The notes beneath the pieces are model-generated. The model saw nothing but the letters and a program-made list of their open reading frames with translations, did no database searches and was not told where the DNA came from. Shown here piece after piece: positions 1-8,000 of a DNA stretch of 64,000 nt (the stretch's first letter is position 1; each line of letters starts with the position of its first letter). Origin of the DNA: Elusimicrobiota bacterium. GTDB lineage: Bacteria > Elusimicrobiota > Elusimicrobia > UBA1565 > UBA9628. Where the stretch lies: contig DAIDHI010000035.1 in the NCBI GenBank assembly GCA_027452025.1, positions 104,262 through 168,261 on the forward strand. The letters run 5' to 3'. Position numbers and translations under genes: made by a program.

Positions 1-2
1 AC

Positions 3-95
3 ATCACGGGAGCCAGCCTCACCAGCCAGGCCATGAACGACGGCCTGCGCCTGATCCTCGCGACCTACCAAGCGGCCGTCCTCGCGGCGAAATGA
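3..95 (+). CDS. C-terminal fragment of FMN-binding domain protein (truncated by window edge)
   Basis: Frame 3 reads ITGASLTSQAMNDGLRLILATYQAAVLAAK*, resembling the end of FMN-binding (RnfG/NqrC-like) domains; the stop overlaps the apbE start (ATGA). Confidence 0.6.
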   Translation: MTGASLTSQAMNDGLRLILATYQAAVLAAK

Positions 96-856
96 CGATC
101 TTCGCGATGGCCACCTTCCTGCGCGCGCGCGTCGACGCCGGGGGCCGCTCGGAGCAGGCCCGACGGCTCGTCGCCGACACCGTGCGCGAGCTGGAGGAGC
201 GTCTCTCTTTTTTCAGGCAGAGCAGCGACGTTTCTCGCGTCAACGCCGCCGCGGGCTCGGATCCCGTGAAAGTCGGCGCCGAAACCTTCGCCGCCGTCGC
301 GCTCGCCCTGCGCTACGCCGACCTGACCGACGGAGCGTTCGACCCGGCGTTTCGCTCCCGGGGCTGCGGGCGCTTTCGCGAAATCGAGCTGGACGCCCGC
401 CGGCGCACGGTCCGGCTGCCGCGGCGGGGAATGCTGCTCGATCTGGGCGGCATAGGAAAGGGCTTCGCCCTGGACCTCGCGCTGGCGCGCGCCCGCCAGG
501 CTTATCCGGTCGAGAGCGCCGTGATGGACTTCGGAGGCCAGTGGCTCTTCTTCAGCCGTTTTGCTATTCGCGAGACCGTCGCCATCGAAGACCCTCGCGC
601 GGAAGGCCGGCTCTTGGACACGTTGACCGTCGAAGGCAACGTCTCCGTCTCGACCTCGTCCCAAGGCCAGCGCCCCGGGCACCTGAGGCTGCCGTGCAGC
701 GGGGCCGCCGCCTCGGCCTGCCTCAGCGCCACCGCCGTCGCCGCCACCGGGGCCGAGGCGGAAGCGCTCTCGACGGCGCTCTTCGTCGCGGGGCCCCGCC
801 AGGCCGAGAGGTTCCTCTCGCGATTTCCGGGCGCCCAGGCGAGGCTGCACCGATGA
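92..856 (+). CDS. apbE: ApbE family FAD:protein FMN transferase
   Basis: VNAAAGS, ALRYADLTDGAFDPAF, LLDLGGIGKGFALD, VMDFGGQW motifs; adjacent to FMN-binding domain. Confidence 0.85.
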   Translation: MTIFAMATFLRARVDAGGRSEQARRLVADTVRELEERLSFFRQSSDVSRVNAAAGSDPVKVGAETFAAVALALRYADLTDGAFDPAFRSRGCGRFREIELDARRRTVRLPRRGMLLDLGGIGKGFALDLALARARQAYPVESAVMDFGGQWLFFSRFAIRETVAIEDPRAEGRLLDTLTVEGNVSVSTSSQGQRPGHLRLPCSGAAASACLSATAVAATGAEAEALSTALFVAGPRQAERFLSRFPGAQARLHR

Positions 857-1344
857 CCCGGCCCAAGACCGCCCTCGGCCCCTGGCACAAGCGCGTCCTT
901 TACGGCTCGACCGCCCTGGTGTGGCTCTCCGGCGCCCTATGGCTCGTCGACAAGCACTTCCGCCAGGTCCAGACCGACTTCGGCCTCCAGGCGCCGCCCA
1001 CGCAGGCTTTATGGCTCGACATCCACGGCGCCGCGGCCATGCTCATCCTGGGGCTTCTCGGGTCGCTGCTTCCGGAGCACGTGCGCCTGGGCTGGAAGCG
1101 CCGCGACCAGCGCCCCTCCGGCGGGCTGTCTCTGGCCGTCCTCGTCTTCCTCGCGCTGACCGGGTGGGGCCTCTACTACGTCGGCGACCAGGGCCTGCGC
1201 GCCAAGGTCAGCCTGGCCCATTGGGCCGCGGGCCTCGGACTTCCCGCCTTCATCGCCCTCCACGTCCGGCTGGCCGGCCGCTCGCGCCCGAAGACTTCTC
1301 GGCCTCGTCCGCTTGATCGCCTGCCGGACAAAATCGTTAAATAG
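853..1344 (+). CDS. Small multi-TM cytochrome b-like/DUF4405-like membrane protein
   Basis: Several hydrophobic helices with spaced His residues (WHKR, DIHGAAAM, LPEHVRLGW, SLAHWAAG, ALHVRLAG); ATGA overlap with apbE. Confidence 0.55.
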   Translation: MTRPKTALGPWHKRVLYGSTALVWLSGALWLVDKHFRQVQTDFGLQAPPTQALWLDIHGAAAMLILGLLGSLLPEHVRLGWKRRDQRPSGGLSLAVLVFLALTGWGLYYVGDQGLRAKVSLAHWAAGLGLPAFIALHVRLAGRSRPKTSRPRPLDRLPDKIVK

Positions 1345-1378
1345 TCGTCGCCGTTTTTAAATTCAAAGGGGGGTCCGC

Positions 1379-1957
1379 ATGCTCGCCACGCTCTGCCGCC
1401 GCGCCGCCATCCTCGGCGCCTTCATCCTTCTCGTCGCCTCTCTGTCGCCGGCGCTGGCCGCCGACACCTACATCGACGCGCAGCATCTCGGCGTCGGCCC
1501 GACGTGGATGACCGTGCCCGACTCGAACCGGGCCCTCAACGATCAGGTCGGCTTCTTCAGCGGACGCTACTGGTTCAATAACCGCTTCGGCGTCGACGCC
1601 GGCATCGGCCTGGGCTTTCCGCAGATGACGCCGACCAACGTCACCGAACTGGACCTCAACGTCGAGCCCATGTTCGCGCTGGCCATGCGCAAGCACACGA
1701 TCCTCTATGCCGACGCCGCCCTCACCCCGGGCTTTCAGTTCGTGGGCTCGGGCGGCGGCACGACCACCGTCTTCGATATGTCCGCCGGCGTCGGGCTCGA
1801 GAAGGCCTTCGAGGAGCTGCCTCAGGCGGCCTTCTTCGCCCAGTGGAACCCGCTCGGCTTCAACATCACCATGCCGCCGCACGGCGACACCGCCTTCGGC
1901 ATGGGAATCCTCGGAAGCGTCATGAACTTCGGGGTGGGCTTCCACTACTACCTGTAA
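1379..1957 (+). CDS. Predicted outer-membrane beta-barrel protein
   Basis: Signal peptide; alternating aromatic/Gly pattern; C-terminal GVGFHYYL. Confidence 0.55.
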   Translation: MLATLCRRAAILGAFILLVASLSPALAADTYIDAQHLGVGPTWMTVPDSNRALNDQVGFFSGRYWFNNRFGVDAGIGLGFPQMTPTNVTELDLNVEPMFALAMRKHTILYADAALTPGFQFVGSGGGTTTVFDMSAGVGLEKAFEELPQAAFFAQWNPLGFNITMPPHGDTAFGMGILGSVMNFGVGFHYYL

Positions 1958-2021
1958 GGCTCCTTCGCCGGCTCGCGCTACTTCTATCTCTAGACCCGTC
2001 CTGACGGCGCTCGCCGTTCTC

Positions 2022-2909
2022 TTGTCATCGCTCCCGGCGGCTCGGGCGCAAGCGAACTGGGACCCCACGACGAGCGGCCCTTTTTTCACCGGCACGGCGG
2101 AAACCCAGCCTCCCGGCTCGTTTTTTGCCGAGACCTACGTCTATGACTACTACCAATCGAACCCGGGGATCCATTCTGTGGTCATGCCGCTGAGATTCAA
2201 CGTGGGCGTCATCGACGGACTCGATTTCAACGCTTCGGTCCCATACGATCACACTCTGGAAAAGGGGCCGAACGGCAACTGGTATCAAGGCGGGGGCGTC
2301 GGCGATACCCAGCTCTGGGTTAAAAAGGAGCTGATCAAGGCTTCCGGCAATCTTCCGACGATCTCGACGGAGCTGATCCTCACCTTGCCATCCGGCAACT
2401 ACGCCCATTTGAAGCCCGATCTCTACGACGCGGACCAAACCGGGCTCGGCACGACGGACGTGGGCGTTTCCGTGTTGGCGCGAAAGCGCCTCGAGCCGTT
2501 CGAGTTTTACGGCCAGTTGACCTACACGACGGGCTCGCAGACGACCGTGGCTCCGGGCTACAGCACTCAAAACGGGACCCTCTTTCCCCAGGGCGGGCTC
2601 ATCACCCCGGGAGACACGATCTTTTACTCCGGGGCCTTCGAGCACATACTCAACGAAAAATGGAACGCCGGCTACTTGATGGAGCTCTACGGCGGCGCTT
2701 CGACGGGCCATAACCTCTTCGTGGGCCCGACCGGCAGGGCGGGCTGGAGTTTCCTTTGGGCGGCGCCGGAGCTGGAGATCGACTTTCCGCGCAACGTCTC
2801 CTGGGGCGCCGGAGTGGCGCTGCCGGTCTACCAGGAGAATTATCTGCGGACCATCACGCCCATGTTCACGGTCACCTACACGTATTCCGGTCCGGAAGGC
2901 CACCGATAG
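2022..2909 (+). CDS. Predicted outer-membrane transporter-like protein (MetA-pathway/porin-like)
   Basis: Beta-barrel-like sequence FAETYVYDYY...SVPYDHTLEKG...GVGDTQLWVKKEL; start uncertain (TTG at 2022, or upstream). Confidence 0.5.
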   Translation: MSSLPAARAQANWDPTTSGPFFTGTAETQPPGSFFAETYVYDYYQSNPGIHSVVMPLRFNVGVIDGLDFNASVPYDHTLEKGPNGNWYQGGGVGDTQLWVKKELIKASGNLPTISTELILTLPSGNYAHLKPDLYDADQTGLGTTDVGVSVLARKRLEPFEFYGQLTYTTGSQTTVAPGYSTQNGTLFPQGGLITPGDTIFYSGAFEHILNEKWNAGYLMELYGGASTGHNLFVGPTGRAGWSFLWAAPELEIDFPRNVSWGAGVALPVYQENYLRTITPMFTVTYTYSGPEGHR

Positions 2910-4878
2910 GAGCGCCGCCGGACGCTCCCAGCACCCAGGACGCCCGCGGCTCGAGCGCGGCCAGAAGCGCCAGGCCGATGCCGGAAAGCCCGCCCATCAA
3001 GCCGGGCACGAAGGGCCGCTCGTAGAGGCCCTGGAAGCGAAACGCTCCCTTTGCCCGGTAGAAGGCGGCCAGGTCCCGACCGGCCTGCCGCGCTTCCCGC
3101 TTGCGGCCCAGGCGCGCCAGGACGGCGATGCGCCCGGCCTCGCCGCAGCACAGGTGATGCCGCCGCAACGGCGGCAAGGGCCTAGCCGAGGCGCCTTCGA
3201 TCTCGGCCTCGGCCAGGGCCAGGCCGACGTCGCCGCAGCACCAGCCGCCGGGCTTGGCGCGTTCGCGGGCGACGGAAAGCAGCGCGCGCGCCTCGCGCTC
3301 GCGTCCCAGCCGCCAAAGCGCGACGGCCGTCCCCGCAGGCCCGTGGCCGAAGCCCGCGCCCTCGGGGATCTTTCCCGCAAAGCTTGCGCAAAGAGCGGCC
3401 GCCTCGCGCCGGCGGCCGCGCGCCAGAAGCCACAGGCAGGCGCCCGCTTGGCCGTTGAGGACGTCCGCATCGCCCAGGCGCGGCGCGGGCACGAAGCCCG
3501 GCACGTCGTCTAAGCGGCAGGCGCGGCGAGCCAAGCGCGAGAACTCCGAACGTCCGCTCTGGAGCGAGAGCTCCTCGAGGAACACGGCCACGCCCGCGGC
3601 GCCCGAGTAGAGCGACGGGTCGCCGGGGCGGTAGGCCATCGTGCGGCCGGGGCTGCGCAGCCGCGCGACGTCGAGCCAGACCGGCCCTCGCGGCGTCTCG
3701 ACGGCCAGCTCCCCAAGCGCCTCGCCGATGGCGACGGCCCAAGACAACAGGGAGCCTCCGCGCGGCCTGAGCCGCGCCGACGCAAGCGCCAAGGCGCGCT
3801 CGCAGACGGCGGCGTCGAGCGCCGCGCCGCGCGGCGCGGCCGCCGGAGCGTAGGAAACGGGAATGTCCCGCCGTCGCAGGGCGCGGCGCTCGGCCGGCGC
3901 AAAGCCGAAGCGGTCCAGAGCGCCCTCCTGGGCCCTCTCGTCCTTCAGCAAATCCGGCGCCGTGCTCCAGAAGAGCCAGTCGGCGTAGTCCCGAGTGGAC
4001 CGCGCAAGCGTCCTCGCTTTCAAGCCCGGCGGCACGGGCGGGCGCCGCGACCTCAGCCTCCGAGCGGCGCGCGAAAAGCCCCTCAGCACGGCCTTCGCGT
4101 CGAACGGCGCAGGGCGAGGCCCTTTCGGGAGGCGGTAGACGAGGCGTCCGGCGCGAAAGGCCGGGCGCGTGATCGACGGCGGCCGCAGCGCGCCGAAAAG
4201 TCCGGAGTCGACCTCGCTGAGCGCCTCCTCGCCGGCGAAGCGCCACACGGGAAGAAGGCCGGTGGCCAGAGGCGCCCAGCGCCTCTCGCCGCCGTAGCCG
4301 AAGAGCCCCTCGAGGTCTGCCGGCACGGGACGACCGCCCTTGGAGAGCCAGTTCTCGCGGTGCAGATCCGTGGCGCCGGCCAGGGAGAGCAACGCCAGCA
4401 GGGCTCCCATGTCCTCGAGCCAGCGCTTGGTGGGCTTCGCCGGCGCCGGCGCCAAAGCCTCGTGCCAGCTCCAGCTCTTGCGGCCGAGGACCAGCGGGAC
4501 CGGGAAATCCCACCCGGCCCAGGAGAGCAGCCGCGCGTAAGCGGCGTCGTGGGAGGCTGCGCGCGGCTTGTAGATCAGCCTCTTGCCCGAAGAGAAGACA
4601 AGCTCCATCACGGTGCGGCCTTTCTCGTGAGGATCGGAAAGCCCGGCGCGCAAGCGGCGCAGCCGTCCCAGCTTGCCGAAGAGCGTCTCCAGGTCCGTCC
4701 TGTCGGCGGCCAGCCGCTTCAAGCATTCGGCCCTCGCGCGGCCGGCGTCTTCTTCAATCGTCTTTTGCCAGCGCCGCAGGACGGGATAGCTGGCGGCGTC
4801 GAAAGACGCGCCGTCATAGGCGCGCGCGCGCGCCTCGATCTCGCGCAGGCGTTTCTCTATATGAGCGTCTTGCCGCAC
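2872..4878 (-). CDS. Compact class II lanthipeptide synthetase (LanM-like: DUF4135 dehydratase + LanC-like cyclase)
   Basis: Kinase-like dehydratase motifs LIYKPR, TDLHRENWL, PVPADLEGLF, ARSTRDYADWLFWSTAP, RRDIPVSY; cyclase motifs GFGHGPAG, GGWCCGDVG, HHLCCGEAG, GGLSGIGLALL. Confidence 0.85.
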   Translation of the reverse strand: MRQDAHIEKRLREIEARARAYDGASFDAASYPVLRRWQKTIEEDAGRARAECLKRLAADRTDLETLFGKLGRLRRLRAGLSDPHEKGRTVMELVFSSGKRLIYKPRAASHDAAYARLLSWAGWDFPVPLVLGRKSWSWHEALAPAPAKPTKRWLEDMGALLALLSLAGATDLHRENWLSKGGRPVPADLEGLFGYGGERRWAPLATGLLPVWRFAGEEALSEVDSGLFGALRPPSITRPAFRAGRLVYRLPKGPRPAPFDAKAVLRGFSRAARRLRSRRPPVPPGLKARTLARSTRDYADWLFWSTAPDLLKDERAQEGALDRFGFAPAERRALRRRDIPVSYAPAAAPRGAALDAAVCERALALASARLRPRGGSLLSWAVAIGEALGELAVETPRGPVWLDVARLRSPGRTMAYRPGDPSLYSGAAGVAVFLEELSLQSGRSEFSRLARRACRLDDVPGFVPAPRLGDADVLNGQAGACLWLLARGRRREAAALCASFAGKIPEGAGFGHGPAGTAVALWRLGREREARALLSVARERAKPGGWCCGDVGLALAEAEIEGASARPLPPLRRHHLCCGEAGRIAVLARLGRKREARQAGRDLAAFYRAKGAFRFQGLYERPFVPGLMGGLSGIGLALLAALEPRASWVLGASGGAPIGGLPDRNTCR

Positions 4879-5747
4879 CGCACGACCTCGTTGATCTCAT
4901 CGACGCAGCCGCGCCAGCGCCTGTCGACGAAGCGCGTCATCGCCTCGTATTCGGCCGGGACCTTGAAGGTCGCGCCGTCCGTCTCGCGCGCCAGCGGCCC
5001 GTCGAGATGCCGGCGGATCGATTCGGCCACCAACGCCGCGGCGATCCCAAGGCCCCGCAGATCCTCCCGGACCCACGTATAGGTGTAGCGCAAAAGCCGC
5101 GGCAGCGGCCGATGGTTGACCTGCCAGGCGACCACTTCCCCTTTATAGCGCAGGCCGAGGCTGTTGCCGGGCTCAAGCCACGGCTCGCCGTGGAACGGGT
5201 AGAGATTGCACGGCAGCTTCCCGGCTCGGTAGCCGTCCTCGATCGCGGCGCGCTCACTCGACCGCAACTCGGACCAGGGGAAGAGCTCGAATGCGGCGGG
5301 CACGCGCAGACGGCGCAGCCACGGCGCCTTCAAGACCTTGCCGGAACCCACGAAGCGGCACATGAGGGCGACGCGGGAAAACCCGTCCCATCCCTCCTTC
5401 TTGAGCAAGGCCTCGGCGGCGTCGCGCATGGGGCGCCCGCGCTCGAGTGTCGCCTCCACGCGCCGGCGCCCCTCGGCGGCCAGGACTCGCGCCGCTTCCT
5501 CGAGAAGGCGCGCGGCCAAGCCGCGGCGCCGCAGATCGCGACGCGTGAGAATCGACAAGAGTTCGCAAGGCTCGGCGCGGCGCGCGAGCAGCAGGCCGGC
5601 GGGAGCCTCCGCCGCGTCCCAGGCGGCGAGCGCGAGGAACGGGCGCTCCCGCCCGCCGGCCGAAAGCAGAGCCGGAATCAGGGCCGGAAAAGTCATCCCC
5701 TGGAAGGCATAGCCTTCCAGGGGATCGGAGAGCGCGGCGACGCGCAT
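4857..5747 (-). CDS. Tandem GNAT-domain acyltransferase (predicted RiPP acyl maturase)
   Basis: ATG at 5747 (MRVAALSDPLEGYAF...) 11 nt after the precursor stop; two GNAT-like blocks: LTRRDLRRRGLAARLLEEAARVL and VREDLRGLGIAAALVAESIRRH. The listed 428-aa ORF is over-extended. Confidence 0.75.
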   Translation of the reverse strand: MRVAALSDPLEGYAFQGMTFPALIPALLSAGGRERPFLALAAWDAAEAPAGLLLARRAEPCELLSILTRRDLRRRGLAARLLEEAARVLAAEGRRRVEATLERGRPMRDAAEALLKKEGWDGFSRVALMCRFVGSGKVLKAPWLRRLRVPAAFELFPWSELRSSERAAIEDGYRAGKLPCNLYPFHGEPWLEPGNSLGLRYKGEVVAWQVNHRPLPRLLRYTYTWVREDLRGLGIAAALVAESIRRHLDGPLARETDGATFKVPAEYEAMTRFVDRRWRGCVDEINEVVRCGKTLI

Positions 5748-5758
5748 GCGCGCGGGCG

Positions 5759-6391
5759 CTACTTGGACGCGGAGACGGCCATCGTGATGAAGCTGGAGAA
5801 CATCGTGCCCACGCAGACGGCGGCGGCCGCTCCGCCGACGTAGTTGGCGCCGGCTGCCTTGGCCACGCCGCCGCTGACGGTGACGATCGTGCCCTCGGTG
5901 GCCAGAGCGCTGCCGCAACCGCCGGCGCTCGGGTCGCCTTTGCCGCCGGCCACCATCTCCAGGTCGGCGTCGGAGAGCTCTCCGGACTTGGGCGGCACGT
6001 AAGGCAGGACGAAGCTCATCTGCTTGACCGAGTCCTCGTGCGCGACGATCTTGAGGCTCTTGGGCACGTTGGCCCCCGTGGCTTCCTTGATGGCCGCGGC
6101 CGGCTCCTTGAGGAGCTTCGCCTTGAACTTCGGGTCGGCCCAAGCCTTGCGGAAGACCTTGGCGACGTTGGGATCGAGCTTGTCGAGGAACGCGCCGTCG
6201 CCCTGGGGCGGCAGGACGGCATGGATCGTGGAGGGGCCGTTCTCGAAAACGCTCACCTCTACGCCCGCCGGCAGGTCCACGCCGATGGACTTGAGCGCGG
6301 CGGCCGGGTCCTTCTTGGCCAAGGCGCGGAACTTCTCATCGTGGATGCCCTTGTCGGCGAGCTGCTGGATCTGCTGGAGATTATCGAACAT
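5759..6391 (-). CDS. RiPP precursor with two tandem NHLP leader domains and a 60-aa core
   Basis: Two NHLP-like units (FRALAKKDPAAALKSIGVDLPAGVEVSVFEN...HAVLPP and FKAKLLKEPAAAIKEATGANVPKSLKIVAHED...FVLPYVPP) then LSDADLEMVAGG cleavage motif; core KGDPSAGGCGSALATEGTIVTVSGGVAKAAGANYVGGAAAAVCVGTMFSSFITMAVSASK. Confidence 0.88.
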   Translation of the reverse strand: MFDNLQQIQQLADKGIHDEKFRALAKKDPAAALKSIGVDLPAGVEVSVFENGPSTIHAVLPPQGDGAFLDKLDPNVAKVFRKAWADPKFKAKLLKEPAAAIKEATGANVPKSLKIVAHEDSVKQMSFVLPYVPPKSGELSDADLEMVAGGKGDPSAGGCGSALATEGTIVTVSGGVAKAAGANYVGGAAAAVCVGTMFSSFITMAVSASK

Positions 6392-6452
6392 TTCGGCTCC
6401 TTTTACTCGATCTTAAAAAGAACGTCTTATTTTAGCTAACTAACTCGGACCG

Positions 6453-8000
6453 TCAAGGCCCGGCTTTCGCCGCGCCGTAGTCGTTCTCGATATCGCCCAG
6501 AGCCAGGCGGTAGGCCGTCTCGGCCCGGAAGAGGTCGGCCCGGGCCGTGGCTTGATTGACCCGCGCCTGGGTCGTCTGGTACTCGACTTGCAGGAGGCGG
6601 AAGGAGTCCGACAACCCGAGCTGCAGGCGCTTCTGCTCCCCGGCCAACTGCCGCTGCGAGAGGTCCACGGCCTGATCGGCTTCGGCCAGGCGCGTGAAGC
6701 CGAAGCGCACGGCGCGATCGGCGGCGCGCACGTCCTGGCGCACGACGTTCTCGGCGGCGATGACCTGGAGGCGTCTGTTTTCCAAGGCGGCCAAAGCCGA
6801 GCGGTAGCGCCCGCGGTCGGCGCGCAAGAGCAGCGGGAAATTCGTCTTGAAGCCGAAGGACCACTGCTTGTCGGCGAAATCAAGCGCGCGGTTGAGGGAG
6901 TTCCAGCGCGCCGAGTCCAGGTTCTGCTGATAGCTGCCCACGCCGCCGAAGCTGCCGGTGGCGTCGAGCTCCGGCAGAGCGGCGCGCTTGGCCGCGTCGG
7001 CCTGCGCCTGGGCCTGCTCTTCCGAGGCGCGCGCGGCGAGCAGATCGGGCCGCTGCGACAGCGCCTGCTCCTCGGCCTTGGGAAGCGCCGCGAGCGCCCC
7101 CGAGGGCAGGGCTTCGGTGGTGGTGCGCACGTCGTAGCCCTCCGCGCGGAAGCGCCGGGCGACGTCCTCGCCGAAGGCGGTGAAGATCAGCTGGTCGACG
7201 GCGTCGCGGCGCGCCTGCTCGGCCCGGAGATAGGTGGTGCGGCGCTCGGCCGCGCCGGCCGCCGCGGTGAGCACGTCGAAAGGGGCGATCAACTGGCGCC
7301 GCTCGAGCTGCCGGTTGCGGGCCAGCAGAGAATCGCCGGCGTCCATCGAAAGCCGCGCCGCATCGGCCTGCGCTTCGGCCTGCTGAAGCTGCCAGTAGGC
7401 GTTTTCGGCGTCGGCCACGGCCTGCTCCAGGGCCCGGCGGGCCGTCGCGTCGGCGGCTTGCAGCGCGGCGAAGGCTTGGCGGATGGCGGCCAGCGCCGCG
7501 GCCGGACCGGCGTTGCGCAGCAGCGGCTGGCTGGCGCTGAAGAGAGCGGAGGCCGTGTGCAGCGCGGGAAATGGGATTTGCTGCTGGTCGGTGTCCCCGG
7601 CCGTAAACGAGATCTGCCCTCCGGTGAGCAGGTTCTGAGCCAGCGACGCGGAATAATCGAGCTGGCGCGTATCGTTGGGCGGCAGCGACAGGTCATTGGT
7701 GAAGGTCCGCGTGCGGTTGTAGTTTTGGCTCGCCGAAGCCTGGAAGGTCGGGTCAAAGAAGCCCTTGGCCGTCATGACCTGGCCCCGGGCGTCGGCCTGG
7801 CCCTGGCGCGACTGCAAATACCGCAGCTGCAGCGAGGCGGCCGCGGCCACGACCTGCGCCAGGCTGAGCGCGGTCTGCGGCGCGGACTCCGCCAGACTCG
7901 CCGTCGACACCATCACCTCTCCGGCATCCAGGGATGAGGCCGGGGCGGCCGGCGCGGCGGCGGCCCAAACGGCCAAGGCGGCGACGAGGGCCGCGCTCAT
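6453..8000 (-). CDS. TolC-family outer-membrane efflux protein
   Basis: Signal-like N-terminus MSAALVAALAVWAAA; TolC-like repeats (LSLAQVVAAAASLQLRYLQSR..., LSQRPDLLAARASEEQAQAQADAAKRAALPELDATGSFG...). Start trimmed from the 1177-aa ORF. Confidence 0.85.
   Translation of the reverse strand: MSAALVAALAVWAAAAPAAPASSLDAGEVMVSTASLAESAPQTALSLAQVVAAAASLQLRYLQSRQGQADARGQVMTAKGFFDPTFQASASQNYNRTRTFTNDLSLPPNDTRQLDYSASLAQNLLTGGQISFTAGDTDQQQIPFPALHTASALFSASQPLLRNAGPAAALAAIRQAFAALQAADATARRALEQAVADAENAYWQLQQAEAQADAARLSMDAGDSLLARNRQLERRQLIAPFDVLTAAAGAAERRTTYLRAEQARRDAVDQLIFTAFGEDVARRFRAEGYDVRTTTEALPSGALAALPKAEEQALSQRPDLLAARASEEQAQAQADAAKRAALPELDATGSFGGVGSYQQNLDSARWNSLNRALDFADKQWSFGFKTNFPLLLRADRGRYRSALAALENRRLQVIAAENVVRQDVRAADRAVRFGFTRLAEADQAVDLSQRQLAGEQKRLQLGLSDSFRLLQVEYQTTQARVNQATARADLFRAETAYRLALGDIENDYGAAKAGP

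Noticed and set aside
5748-6143. GNAT ORF extended N-terminally to 428 aa
   Set aside because: The extension is an out-of-frame reading of the precursor gene; ATG at 5747 gives a sensible start.
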